A stretch of DNA of 11,265 nt. Origin: an uncultured Eubacteriales bacterium (GTDB taxonomy: Bacteria > Bacillota > Clostridia > Oscillospirales > Oscillospiraceae). The notes under the pieces were generated by a model. The model was not told the DNA's origin, searched no databases, and saw only the letters and a program-made list of their open reading frames with translations. The stretch is taken from positions 1-11,265 of the forward strand of contig URPD01000058.1 of NCBI GenBank assembly GCA_900549645.1, read 5' to 3'. Made by a program: the position numbers and the translations under genes. Positions 1 through 5,026 of this stretch are shown one piece after another (the stretch's first letter is position 1; each line of letters starts with the position of its first letter).

Positions 1-137
1 CCAATCGGACGGTGTAAAATCCCTCTGAATTAGCTATCACAGCGTAGTATCAGATAGGATTTGAAATGCTGAAAAACCCTGTATTTCCAAGCATTTTTTA
101 GCATTAGATGTCACTTCCCGATGTCGTATCGGGGCTA
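1..137. mobile_element. Terminal end of an integrated element (inferred)
   Basis: No complete gene is visible. The stretch directly abuts the 3' half of a tRNA gene whose 5' half is missing, the usual picture at the distal end of an element integrated by a tyrosine recombinase in a tRNA anticodon loop. Next to the junction is a perfect inverted repeat, CCCGAT (117-122) and ATCGGG (128-133), which could be a recombinase core or arm site. A weaker pair, AAATGCT (64-70) and AGCATTT (90-96) followed by a T-run, could be a terminator for a gene left of the window. The reading frames at the left edge close within 35 bases and are too short to identify. The element assignment is inference from the broken tRNA. 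Confidence 0.45.
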
Positions 138-182
138 CTCCTAAGCGGAAGGTCGCGCGTTCGAATCGCGCCGGGAGTGCCA
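138..182 (+). pseudogene. 3' half of tRNA-Arg(CCT); attR-type attachment site
   Basis: From 138 the sequence reads as a tRNA from the anticodon loop onward: loop CTCCTAA (anticodon CCT at 140-142), 3' anticodon stem GCGGA (145-149), variable loop (150-154), T-stem GCGCG (155-159) and CGCGC (167-171) around the loop TTCGAAT, acceptor strand CGGGAGT (172-178), discriminator G and encoded CCA (180-182). The bases before 138 (GGCTA) cannot pair with GCGGA and there is no D-arm, so the 5' half has been replaced. The break at the anticodon loop and the intact 3' part with its own terminator fit a displaced tRNA end left by integration. The complete tRNA should lie at the other end of the element, outside this window. 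Confidence 0.65.
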
Positions 183-189
183 CATCCGG

Positions 190-216
190 CCGGGAAGTCC
201 TATCAGGATTTTCCGG
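190..216 (+). terminator. Terminator hairpin of the tRNA
   Basis: CCGGGAAGTCC (190-200) pairs with GGATTTTCCGG (206-216) across a 5-base loop, using two G-U pairs in the plus-strand transcript, and is followed by TCAAATTTTA. It starts eight bases after the tRNA CCA end. The G-U pairs favour plus-strand transcription and so support native chromosome to the right of the tRNA remnant. Confidence 0.6.
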
Positions 217-330
217 TCAAATTTTATGCGCCGCATCACGTGTATAGGTCTGAAATTATAAATTTTATAGTAACACGACCGCTATAAAAAATCATAGATA
301 TTTCGTTAATTTTCGAATTTTTTTGAAAGC
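217..330. other. AT-rich intergenic stretch, nothing recognised
   Basis: This low-GC stretch between the tRNA terminator and the terminator of the GyrI-like gene contains no credible open reading frame, RNA fold or promoter pair that I can support. Confidence 0.5.
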
Positions 331-359
331 GAAACCGGACGGGGGCTCCGTCCGGTTTC
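331..359 (-). terminator. Terminator hairpin after the GyrI-like gene
   Basis: A perfect 12-bp stem, GAAACCGGACGG (331-342) with CCGTCCGGTTTC (348-359), closes a 5-base loop just past the stop of the minus-strand gene. The minus-strand tail is GCTTTC and then A-rich, so the U-tract is weak. It could also act on transcription from the left. Confidence 0.65.
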
Positions 360-372
360 ATCGTTTGTCCCT

Positions 373-1005
373 CTAGATTTTCTTCACTGGATGCCTTATA
401 ACGGTTTTCAGCTTTTCGGGGGCGGTCCTCCGCGCGTCGGAGAGATATATCTCATGGTGCAGGCGCGTTTCGGAAAAGTCGTTGGCATAGCCGTTTTCCG
501 CGAGGTACGCGTCCATGAGCGCGACGCTCTCCGGCTCGTCGTCATACGCCCCGACGTGCATCATCTGTACGCACAGCCCCTCTTCGACCGTTATGAACTC
601 GACATCCGCGAAGCTTGTCTTTTTCTTCTTTTCCGCTTCCGCGACAGCCCACTCGAAATCCTGCCGCGTCACGAAGTCCGGGACGCGGATAACGGATATC
701 CAGTGGAAATCCTGCTTGTTCTTATAATCGACGCCGTCTACGCCCGGCTGCCACCAGAAGCCCTCCAGCGGCGGCACGACGTAATCAAAATACCCTTCGA
801 TCTGATGCGAGCCTTTCTTGCTCATCTTCAGTGTGAACGCGATGCCGTAAAGCAGCCCGATGGCCGCCTTATACGCGCCGTCCTCCTCGTTCGGGTCGCC
901 CGCGCCGCGCACGGCGATGTAATTCATCGGCGGTACCTCGATTATCTCCGGCTTTGCCTTGGGCATATAGTATTCTTTATATTCCTTTTTGTAATCAAAC
1001 GCCAT
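373..1005 (-). CDS. GyrI-like small-molecule-binding protein (cyclopropanoid hydrolase-type family)
   Basis: This 210-residue soluble protein matches the GyrI-like / SAV2435-type stand-alone family (Listeria Lin2189-like). Its opening KKEYKEYY, the segment RGAGDPN (33-39) and the aromatic motif PPLEGFWW (78-85) are typical. The family folds as paired SHS2 modules around a hydrophobic pocket. From memory, some members hydrolyse cyclopropane-bearing DNA-alkylating natural products, while others simply bind ligands or, fused to AraC or MerR domains, act as drug sensors. No DNA-binding domain is present here, so a detoxifying enzyme or ligand sink is more likely than a regulator. The ATG is supported by GGGGAG seven bases upstream, with AAAGGAG further out. 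The gene is divergent from a TetR regulator and close to a MATE pump, which suits a role against a toxic small molecule. The substrate is unknown. Confidence 0.85.
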   Translation of the reverse strand: MAFDYKKEYKEYYMPKAKPEIIEVPPMNYIAVRGAGDPNEEDGAYKAAIGLLYGIAFTLKMSKKGSHQIEGYFDYVVPPLEGFWWQPGVDGVDYKNKQDFHWISVIRVPDFVTRQDFEWAVAEAEKKKKTSFADVEFITVEEGLCVQMMHVGAYDDEPESVALMDAYLAENGYANDFSETRLHHEIYLSDARRTAPEKLKTVIRHPVKKI

Positions 1006-1032
1006 ACTACCGCTCCCCTCTCCTTTGTGCCC

Positions 1033-1062
1033 ATAGTATCATACATGTTGTTTTCCGGTCAA
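1033..1062 (-). promoter_or_regulatory. Probable sigma-A promoter of the GyrI-like gene
   Basis: On the minus strand TTGACC (1057-1062) and TACTAT (1033-1038) are separated by 18 bases, about 28 bases upstream of the start codon. The -35 is strong and the -10 moderate. It does not overlap the TetR operator at 1096-1117. Confidence 0.5.
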
Positions 1063-1092
1063 GCCGCAGAGCTTTTCTCTTCCCCGCAATGA

Positions 1093-1122
1093 TTGACAGC
1101 TAACGTACGTTAGCTGTATAAT
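1093..1122 (+). promoter_or_regulatory. Consensus sigma-A promoter of the TetR gene
   Basis: Perfect TTGACA (1093-1098) and perfect TATAAT (1117-1122) with an 18-base spacer lie 32 bases before the TetR start. The spacer is almost entirely occupied by the operator palindrome, so a bound repressor would directly block RNA polymerase. Confidence 0.85.
1096..1117. promoter_or_regulatory. Perfect 22-bp palindromic operator, probably for the TetR protein
   Basis: The half-site ACAGCTAACGT is followed by its exact reverse complement, ACGTTAGCTGT, with no spacer or mismatch. It overlaps the last bases of the -35, the whole spacer and the first base of the -10. TetR-family dimers commonly bind palindromes of this size in their own promoters, so autorepression is the expected mode. 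The same sequence was not seen elsewhere in the window. Confidence 0.8.
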
Positions 1123-1154
1123 GGCGGCATCAACATCCCCCGGAGGAACGCGCA

Positions 1155-1754
1155 ATGAGAAACACTGACACCAAAACACGGATACTTACCGAGGCGCTGC
1201 GTCTTTTCGCCGTCAGCGGCTATGAGGCCGTCACCGTGGAGCAGATATCCGCGGCGGTCGGGATAAAAGCGCCATCGCTCTACAAGCACTATAAGAGCAA
1301 GCGGGATATCTTTAACCACATCGTCCTGCGTATGCAGGAGGGTGACGCCGAAAAGGCGGACGAGCACCGGATGCCGGACAGCAATGAGCGCGCTGCGGCA
1401 GAGCTTACCCCGCTTGAACGCATACGGCAGTACAGCGTCGCCATGTTCAGGTACTGGACTGAGGATGAGTTTCCGTCCTGCTTCCGGCGTATGCTGACGC
1501 TGGAGCAGTACCGCAGTGCCGAGATGAGCGCGCTGTATCAGCAGTACCTCGCGGCGGGGCCGCTTGAATACATGCGCGAGATTTTCCTGCCGCTCTGCGG
1601 CGATCCGCGAGCTGCACAGCAGCGCGCTCTGGAGTTTTACGCGCCCATGCATCTGCTGTACAGCGTGTATGACGGAGCCGCCGAAAAGAGCGCAGTTCTG
1701 CCGGTGCTTGAGGACTATATCGACGGCTTCTGCGCGCGGTTTTCGGTCTCGTGA
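1155..1754 (+). CDS. TetR/AcrR-family transcriptional regulator
   Basis: This 199-residue protein is a standard TetR length. The N-terminal domain carries the canonical helix-turn-helix around residues 24-50: VTVEQISAAVG, then the recognition helix IKAPSLYKHYKSKRDIF. Residues 60-199 form the variable helical ligand-binding and dimerisation domain and do not reveal the inducer. GGAGG (1142-1146) lies eight bases before the ATG. A perfect palindrome within its own promoter points to autorepression. It is divergent from the GyrI-like gene and is followed by a MATE pump on the same strand, so the likely effector is a toxic small molecule handled by those two genes. The MATE gene has its own consensus promoter, so its control by this protein is only a hypothesis. 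Confidence 0.9.
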   Translation: MRNTDTKTRILTEALRLFAVSGYEAVTVEQISAAVGIKAPSLYKHYKSKRDIFNHIVLRMQEGDAEKADEHRMPDSNERAAAELTPLERIRQYSVAMFRYWTEDEFPSCFRRMLTLEQYRSAEMSALYQQYLAAGPLEYMREIFLPLCGDPRAAQQRALEFYAPMHLLYSVYDGAAEKSAVLPVLEDYIDGFCARFSVS

Positions 1755-1784
1755 TGCGGTCATAAAATATTAACACTTTCCCCC

Positions 1785-1813
1785 TTGACAAGTAACTTTG
1801 ATGAAGCTATAAT
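1785..1813 (+). promoter_or_regulatory. Consensus sigma-A promoter of the MATE gene
   Basis: Perfect TTGACA (1785-1790) and TATAAT (1808-1813) with the optimal 17-base spacer. It gives a leader of roughly 60 bases before the MATE start. No copy of the TetR palindrome overlaps it. Confidence 0.85.
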
Positions 1814-1835
1814 CACAGCTCTTCCGGGGTAAAAG

Positions 1836-1855
1836 TATGCGCTTCCGGAAGCATA
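1836..1855. promoter_or_regulatory. Small palindrome in the MATE leader, possible operator
   Basis: GCTTCCGGAAGC (1841-1852) is a perfect 12-bp palindrome, and TATGC (1836-1840) and GCATA (1851-1855) form a second overlapping inverted pair. CTTCCGG also occurs at 1821-1827 in the same leader. It lies downstream of the promoter, so it could be a repressor site or a small mRNA hairpin. The function is not established. Confidence 0.3.
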
Positions 1856-1882
1856 ATTATCAGAGAAAAGTCAGGGATTTCA

Positions 1883-3358
1883 ATGAAAAAAGCGATTGAT
1901 CTCAAAGCCATTTTTCATCCTGTTCAGCTCACCTGCGGCTCCTGCTGGAAAACCATCCTGCTGTTTTCGCTCCCCATAATCGTCTCCTACCTCCTTCAGC
2001 AGGTCTACTCCATAAGCGACGCGGCGATAGTCGGCCAGACACTGACCGCCGACGAGGTTGCCGGCGTGACCGATACGACTCCGCTCGTCTTCGTTTTCCT
2101 CCAGTTCGCCTTCGGCTCCAGCGCCGGTTTCTGCGCCGTGACCTCCTGCCGCGTCGGCACGCACGACGAGCAGGGCGTACGCCGCTCGCTTGCGACGCAG
2201 TTTGTGCTCTCCACTGTGCTGACCGTCGTCCTCACCGCGCTCGCGCTCGTGCTTCTGAACCCGATGCTCGCGTGGATAAACGTCACGCCGGACAGTCCTG
2301 CGGTTTACAACGCGGCGCACACCTACTGCATGATAATCTTCGCCGGTATCGGCGCACAGCTCTTTTATAACTTCATCTGCTCGTTCCTGCGCAGCATGGG
2401 CGACTCGGCGACGCCGCTGCTCTTCCTGCTGTTCTCGACAATCCTGAACGTCGGGCTCGACCTGCTGTTCATCCTCGCGTTCCACTGGGGCGTCGCGGGC
2501 GCCGCGATAGCGACCGTCGCCGCACAGCTGATAAGCACCTTTGCCTGCTTCTTCTACGCGTTTTCAAAATATCCTCAGCTACGTCTCGGCCGTGAGGACT
2601 GGCGCATCACATGGCGCGACGTTTCGCGTCACCTGATACAGGGTGTGCCGCTCGGCCTTCAGTTCTCCGTTCTGTCCATCGGCATCATCGTGATGCAGGG
2701 CGTCGTGGTGCAGTTTGATATACTCGACGGCGTCATGGTCTCGAACGCGGCGCAAAACGGCTTCGGCGCGGCGCACAAGCTCAATAACCTGCTTATGACG
2801 CCGTTCAACGGTCTCGGCTCCGCGATGACGAGCTTCGCCGCGCAGAACCTCGGCGCGGGCGACTACGCGCGCATCCGCAAGGGTACATTGCAGGCGCTCA
2901 TTATTGCCGCCGTCATAACCGCCGTTATGGTCGGCACCGGCCTGCTGCTGACGATAAACGGCGCGTATCTGCACATCTTCCTCAGCGCCGACAAGGTTAC
3001 GCAGGAGACCATCCGCTACGGCAACGCCTATCTGCACGTCGACCTTGCGATGTACCCCTTCCTCGCGTTTATCTTCGTCATGCGTAACTGCGTGCAGGGC
3101 ATTGGCCGCCCGCAGTTCATCCTCGGCGCGGGCACCGCGGAGCTTGCCGCGCGCGTCACGGTGTGCCTGCTGCTGCCCCCTGCGATAGCGGGCGGAGCCG
3201 TCAGCGCTGCCGCGCCGATGCTCGCCTTCTATGCGATGTGCGCTGCCGACCCCGTGGCGTGGGTGTCCGCGGACACGGTGCTGTCCGTCCCGTTCATAAA
3301 AAACATCCTGCGTTCCGATTACCGATACTTCTACCGGCTGGATAAATCCGATTTGTAA
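1883..3358 (+). CDS. MATE-family multidrug efflux transporter
   Basis: This 491-residue protein has the length and layout of MATE exporters (NorM/DinF/MepA type), about 12 membrane helices in two six-helix bundles, which use a Na+ or H+ gradient to expel cationic drugs or toxic metabolites. Diagnostic segments include the first helix SLPIIVSYLLQQVYSISDA (29-47), CSFLRSMGDSATPL (166-179), NVGLDLLFI (189-197) and GVAGAAIAT (203-211); the second bundle repeats the pattern with GFGAAHKLNNLLMTPFNGLG. The ATG has only a modest SD, AGGGA (1873-1877), five bases upstream. It follows a TetR gene but has its own strong promoter. Its native terminator has been duplicated around an inserted 214-bp repeat. 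The substrate cannot be read from the sequence. Confidence 0.93.
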   Translation: MKKAIDLKAIFHPVQLTCGSCWKTILLFSLPIIVSYLLQQVYSISDAAIVGQTLTADEVAGVTDTTPLVFVFLQFAFGSSAGFCAVTSCRVGTHDEQGVRRSLATQFVLSTVLTVVLTALALVLLNPMLAWINVTPDSPAVYNAAHTYCMIIFAGIGAQLFYNFICSFLRSMGDSATPLLFLLFSTILNVGLDLLFILAFHWGVAGAAIATVAAQLISTFACFFYAFSKYPQLRLGREDWRITWRDVSRHLIQGVPLGLQFSVLSIGIIVMQGVVVQFDILDGVMVSNAAQNGFGAAHKLNNLLMTPFNGLGSAMTSFAAQNLGAGDYARIRKGTLQALIIAAVITAVMVGTGLLLTINGAYLHIFLSADKVTQETIRYGNAYLHVDLAMYPFLAFIFVMRNCVQGIGRPQFILGAGTAELAARVTVCLLLPPAIAGGAVSAAAPMLAFYAMCAADPVAWVSADTVLSVPFIKNILRSDYRYFYRLDKSDL

Positions 3359-3370
3359 GCTACGCCAAAA

Positions 3371-3403
3371 GCTCCCGCCGGGCATTTACATCCCGGCGGG
3401 AGC
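3371..3403. terminator. Left copy of the duplicated MATE terminator hairpin
   Basis: GCTCCCGCCGGG (3371-3382) pairs with CCCGGCGGGAGC (3392-3403). It is preceded by the A-tract CCAAAA but followed by TCAGTCTG, so it has no U-tract and should terminate poorly. It matches the hairpin at 3620-3652 except for one base: T at 3391 where the right copy has G (3640). Confidence 0.85.
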
Positions 3404-3404
3404 T

Positions 3405-3618
3405 CAGTCTGTCAAAGAACATGTGCAGCAGGGCGCGGATAAGAGAGCAGCGGGGGAGCTTGAGGGGGCAAGGCCCGCCTCAAATACAATAAACCGCCGT
3501 CCAAAAGTCTTGATACATCAACGACTTTTGGAGCAAAGCAGCATTTTGATAATATCAAAATGCTCGGCGGATGAAGCTTGTCAAAAAAAGTCCTCACAGG
3601 ACTTTTTTTGACAAGCTG
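3405..3618 (+). repeat. Terminator-associated dispersed repeat, copy A (214 bp)
   Basis: Defined by comparison with 8411-8622 (reverse orientation, identical apart from one A and one T) and with 11214-11265. It begins CAGTCTGTCAAAG and ends CTTTTTTTGACAAGCTG, giving imperfect terminal inverted repeats of about 12 bp. Hairpins: TTGAGGGGGC (3460-3469) with GCCC and CCTCAA (3473-3483, G3477 bulged); a three-way junction closed by CCGCCG (3494-3499) and CGGCGG (3565-3570), holding hairpins at 3501-3531 and 3540-3564; and a 19-bp stem (3575-3593 with 3599-3617). There is no credible gene inside. It is flanked on both sides by the MATE terminator hairpin. The likely nature is a non-autonomous mobile element; a structured 3'-UTR RNA is the alternative. 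Confidence 0.9.
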
Positions 3619-3619
3619 T

Positions 3620-3657
3620 GCTCCCGCCGGGCATTTACAGCCCGGCGGGAGCTTTTT
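3620..3657 (+). terminator. Right copy of the duplicated MATE terminator, with U-tract
   Basis: GCTCCCGCCGGGC (3620-3632) pairs with GCCCGGCGGGAGC (3640-3652) and TTTTT (3653-3657) follows. This copy keeps the functional U-tract, so MATE transcripts should read through the repeat and end here. Confidence 0.9.
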
Positions 3658-3698
3658 GGTTTACCGTTAACAAATTTTTCATTAATTCATAATTTTTG

Positions 3699-3727
3699 TT
3701 GAATTCTTACAACAGCGATGTTATAAT
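3699..3727 (+). promoter_or_regulatory. Sigma-A promoter of the transporter operon
   Basis: TTGAAT (3699-3704) and a perfect TATAAT (3722-3727) have a 17-base spacer. The AT-rich stretch at 3669-3698 could act as an UP element. The leader to the start codon is about 65 bases. Confidence 0.75.
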
Positions 3728-3785
3728 CTATCGTATCCTAGGGATTCATAATCAATATGACCATCCCGCGAAGTACAAATTTTAC

Positions 3786-3791
3786 AGGAGG
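3786..3791 (+). promoter_or_regulatory. Ribosome binding site deciding the lipoprotein start
   Basis: AGGAGG lies seven bases before the ATG at 3799. An in-frame ATG at 3757 has no such site and would put 14 residues ahead of a textbook lipoprotein signal, so 3799 is the start. Confidence 0.9.
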
Positions 3792-3798
3792 AAAACAA

Positions 3799-4878
3799 AT
3801 GAAGAAGCTCTTCGCACTGCTTCTGGCTCTGTGCATGGTGTTCGCGCTGTGCGCTTGCGGCCAGCAGGCCGCTTCCCAGCCTGAGAAATCCAAGGCTCCC
3901 GAAGCAGAGACCCCCGCAGAAAACACTCCCGCAGAGAACACCGAGAAAGCTCCGGAAGATTACACCGGCAAGCTCGTTGTCTACTCTCCCCACGATGCCG
4001 ATCCTCTGAACGCAGGCGTTGCCCAGTTCATGGAGAAGTATCCCAACATCCAAGTTGAAGTCATCGCCGCCGGTACCGGCGAGCTGTGCCAGCGCCTCGT
4101 TGCCGAGGCTGCCAATCCTCAGGGCGACGTTCTGTGGGGCGGCGGTGCTGACACCCTCGCGGCCTACAACGATTACTTTGAGCCGTACGTCTGCGCAAAC
4201 GACGAGTTCATCGGCGCAGCATACAAGGATCCCAACGGCTACTGGATAGGCGAGTCCCCGCTGCCCATGGTCTTCATCTACAACAAGACCATGCTTTCCG
4301 AGGATGAAGTCCCCACTACTTGGGAAGGTCTGTGCGACGAGAACCTGAAGGGCAAGATCGCTTACTGCTCTCCCTCCAAGTCCGGCTCCGCTTACACCCA
4401 GCTCTGCACCATGCTGTTCAGCCAGCCCACCATCGATGAAGGCTGGGCGCTCGTTGAGAAGTTCATCGCCAACCTCGACGGCAAGCTTCAGGACAGCTCC
4501 GGCAACTGCCACAAGCTCGTTGCTTCCGGTGAGTACGCCCTCGGCGTGACCATCGAGAAGTCCGCAGTTCTCTACAACGACAACCCCGACATCGGCTATG
4601 TCTATCCTGAGAAGAATTCCGCCGTTCCCGACGGTGTTGCTCTCATCAAGGGCTGCCCCAATGAAGAGAACGCGAAGCTGTTCATCGACTTCGTCACCAG
4701 CGCTGAGTGCCAGACCGCTCAGAACGCCGACTGGGCGCGCCGCCCCGTCCGCTCTGACGTCGCTCCTCAGGGTCTCTGCTCTCTCGACGACTGCAACGTC
4801 GGCAACTACGACTTTGACTACGCCGCCGCCAACAGAGATTCCATCAAGGAGAAGTTCAACGACCTCGTTGCAGGCTGA
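3799..4878 (+). CDS. ABC transporter solute-binding lipoprotein (AfuA/FbpA-like)
   Basis: This 359-residue extracytoplasmic binding protein opens with MKKLFALLLALCMVFALCAC: a lysine start, a hydrophobic core and a lipobox LCAC with the lipidated Cys at 20. A Pro/Glu/Ala/Asn-rich tether runs to about residue 55. The binding domain begins at KLVVYSPHDADPLN (58-71) and includes WGGGADTLAAYNDYFEPY (113-130), as in the family that includes ferric-iron, 2-aminoethylphosphonate, sugar-phosphate and thiamine binders. The adjacent tyrosine pair used by many ferric-binding proteins was not seen, so iron should not be assumed. It is the first and probably most highly expressed gene of a four-gene operon; two hairpins separate it from the ATPase gene. 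The substrate is unknown; the phosphatase at the operon end makes a phosphorylated organic compound a candidate. Confidence 0.87.
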   Translation: MKKLFALLLALCMVFALCACGQQAASQPEKSKAPEAETPAENTPAENTEKAPEDYTGKLVVYSPHDADPLNAGVAQFMEKYPNIQVEVIAAGTGELCQRLVAEAANPQGDVLWGGGADTLAAYNDYFEPYVCANDEFIGAAYKDPNGYWIGESPLPMVFIYNKTMLSEDEVPTTWEGLCDENLKGKIAYCSPSKSGSAYTQLCTMLFSQPTIDEGWALVEKFIANLDGKLQDSSGNCHKLVASGEYALGVTIEKSAVLYNDNPDIGYVYPEKNSAVPDGVALIKGCPNEENAKLFIDFVTSAECQTAQNADWARRPVRSDVAPQGLCSLDDCNVGNYDFDYAAANRDSIKEKFNDLVAG

Positions 4879-4902
4879 TTTTCTTTGATCTAAGCTTACC
4901 CG

Positions 4903-4927
4903 GAGGGCACCTTCCAATGGTGCCCTC
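4903..4927 (+). terminator. Intercistronic hairpin after the binding-protein gene
   Basis: GAGGGCACC (4903-4911) pairs with GGTGCCCTC (4919-4927) around a 7-base loop. Only TT follows, so it is more likely an RNA-stabilising 3' hairpin or attenuator than a full terminator. Confidence 0.55.
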
Positions 4928-4949
4928 TTGCGGTATCTGCGCGGACTGA

Positions 4950-4981
4950 AAAATGTCCCGGCACTGCTCCGGGATATTTTT
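4950..4981 (+). terminator. Partial terminator between binding protein and ATPase
   Basis: AAAATGTCCCGG (4950-4961) pairs with CCGGGATATTTT (4969-4980) with one G-U pair; the 3' arm itself supplies most of the T-rich tail. No convincing new promoter is seen before the ATPase gene, so it probably reduces rather than stops readthrough, keeping binding protein above pump. Confidence 0.6.
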
Positions 4982-5026
4982 GAATCTGCGTAATATAAAA
5001 CTTTACACATACACGGAGGAGACCAC

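Noticed and set aside
1..33. C-terminal tail of an integrase at the window start
   Set aside because: Two frames close within about 33 bases; eight to ten residues are too few to recognise any family.
113..182. A complete tRNA starting at ACTTCCCG
   Set aside because: The acceptor-like bases nearly match the 3' acceptor strand, but the span is only 70 nt including CCA, has no D-arm and no pairing for the 5' anticodon stem.
1814..1882. Riboswitch in the MATE leader
   Set aside because: The leader is about 60 bases with a single short palindrome, too small and simple for a known riboswitch class.
3412..3597. 61-codon ORF on the minus strand inside repeat copy A, also seen as 8394-8615 (+) in copy B
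   Set aside because: It is a reading frame through the repeat's hairpins, with no ribosome binding site. The N-terminus changes with the A/T run length, and the sequence is low-complexity Pro/Leu. Such ORFs are probably often annotated as hypothetical proteins.
3423..3611. 62-codon ORF on the plus strand inside the repeat (also 8410-8643 minus)
   Set aside because: The same argument applies: it lies within a structured non-coding repeat, and the C-terminus depends on the homopolymer run.
3405..3618. CRISPR array, integron attC site or group II intron
   Set aside because: There are no spaced short repeats, no attC core motifs, and no reverse transcriptase or domain V-like hairpin at the 3' end.
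3757..3798. Upstream ATG start for the solute-binding protein
   Set aside because: It has no ribosome binding site and would place 14 residues before an ideal lipoprotein signal; ATG 3799 follows AGGAGG.
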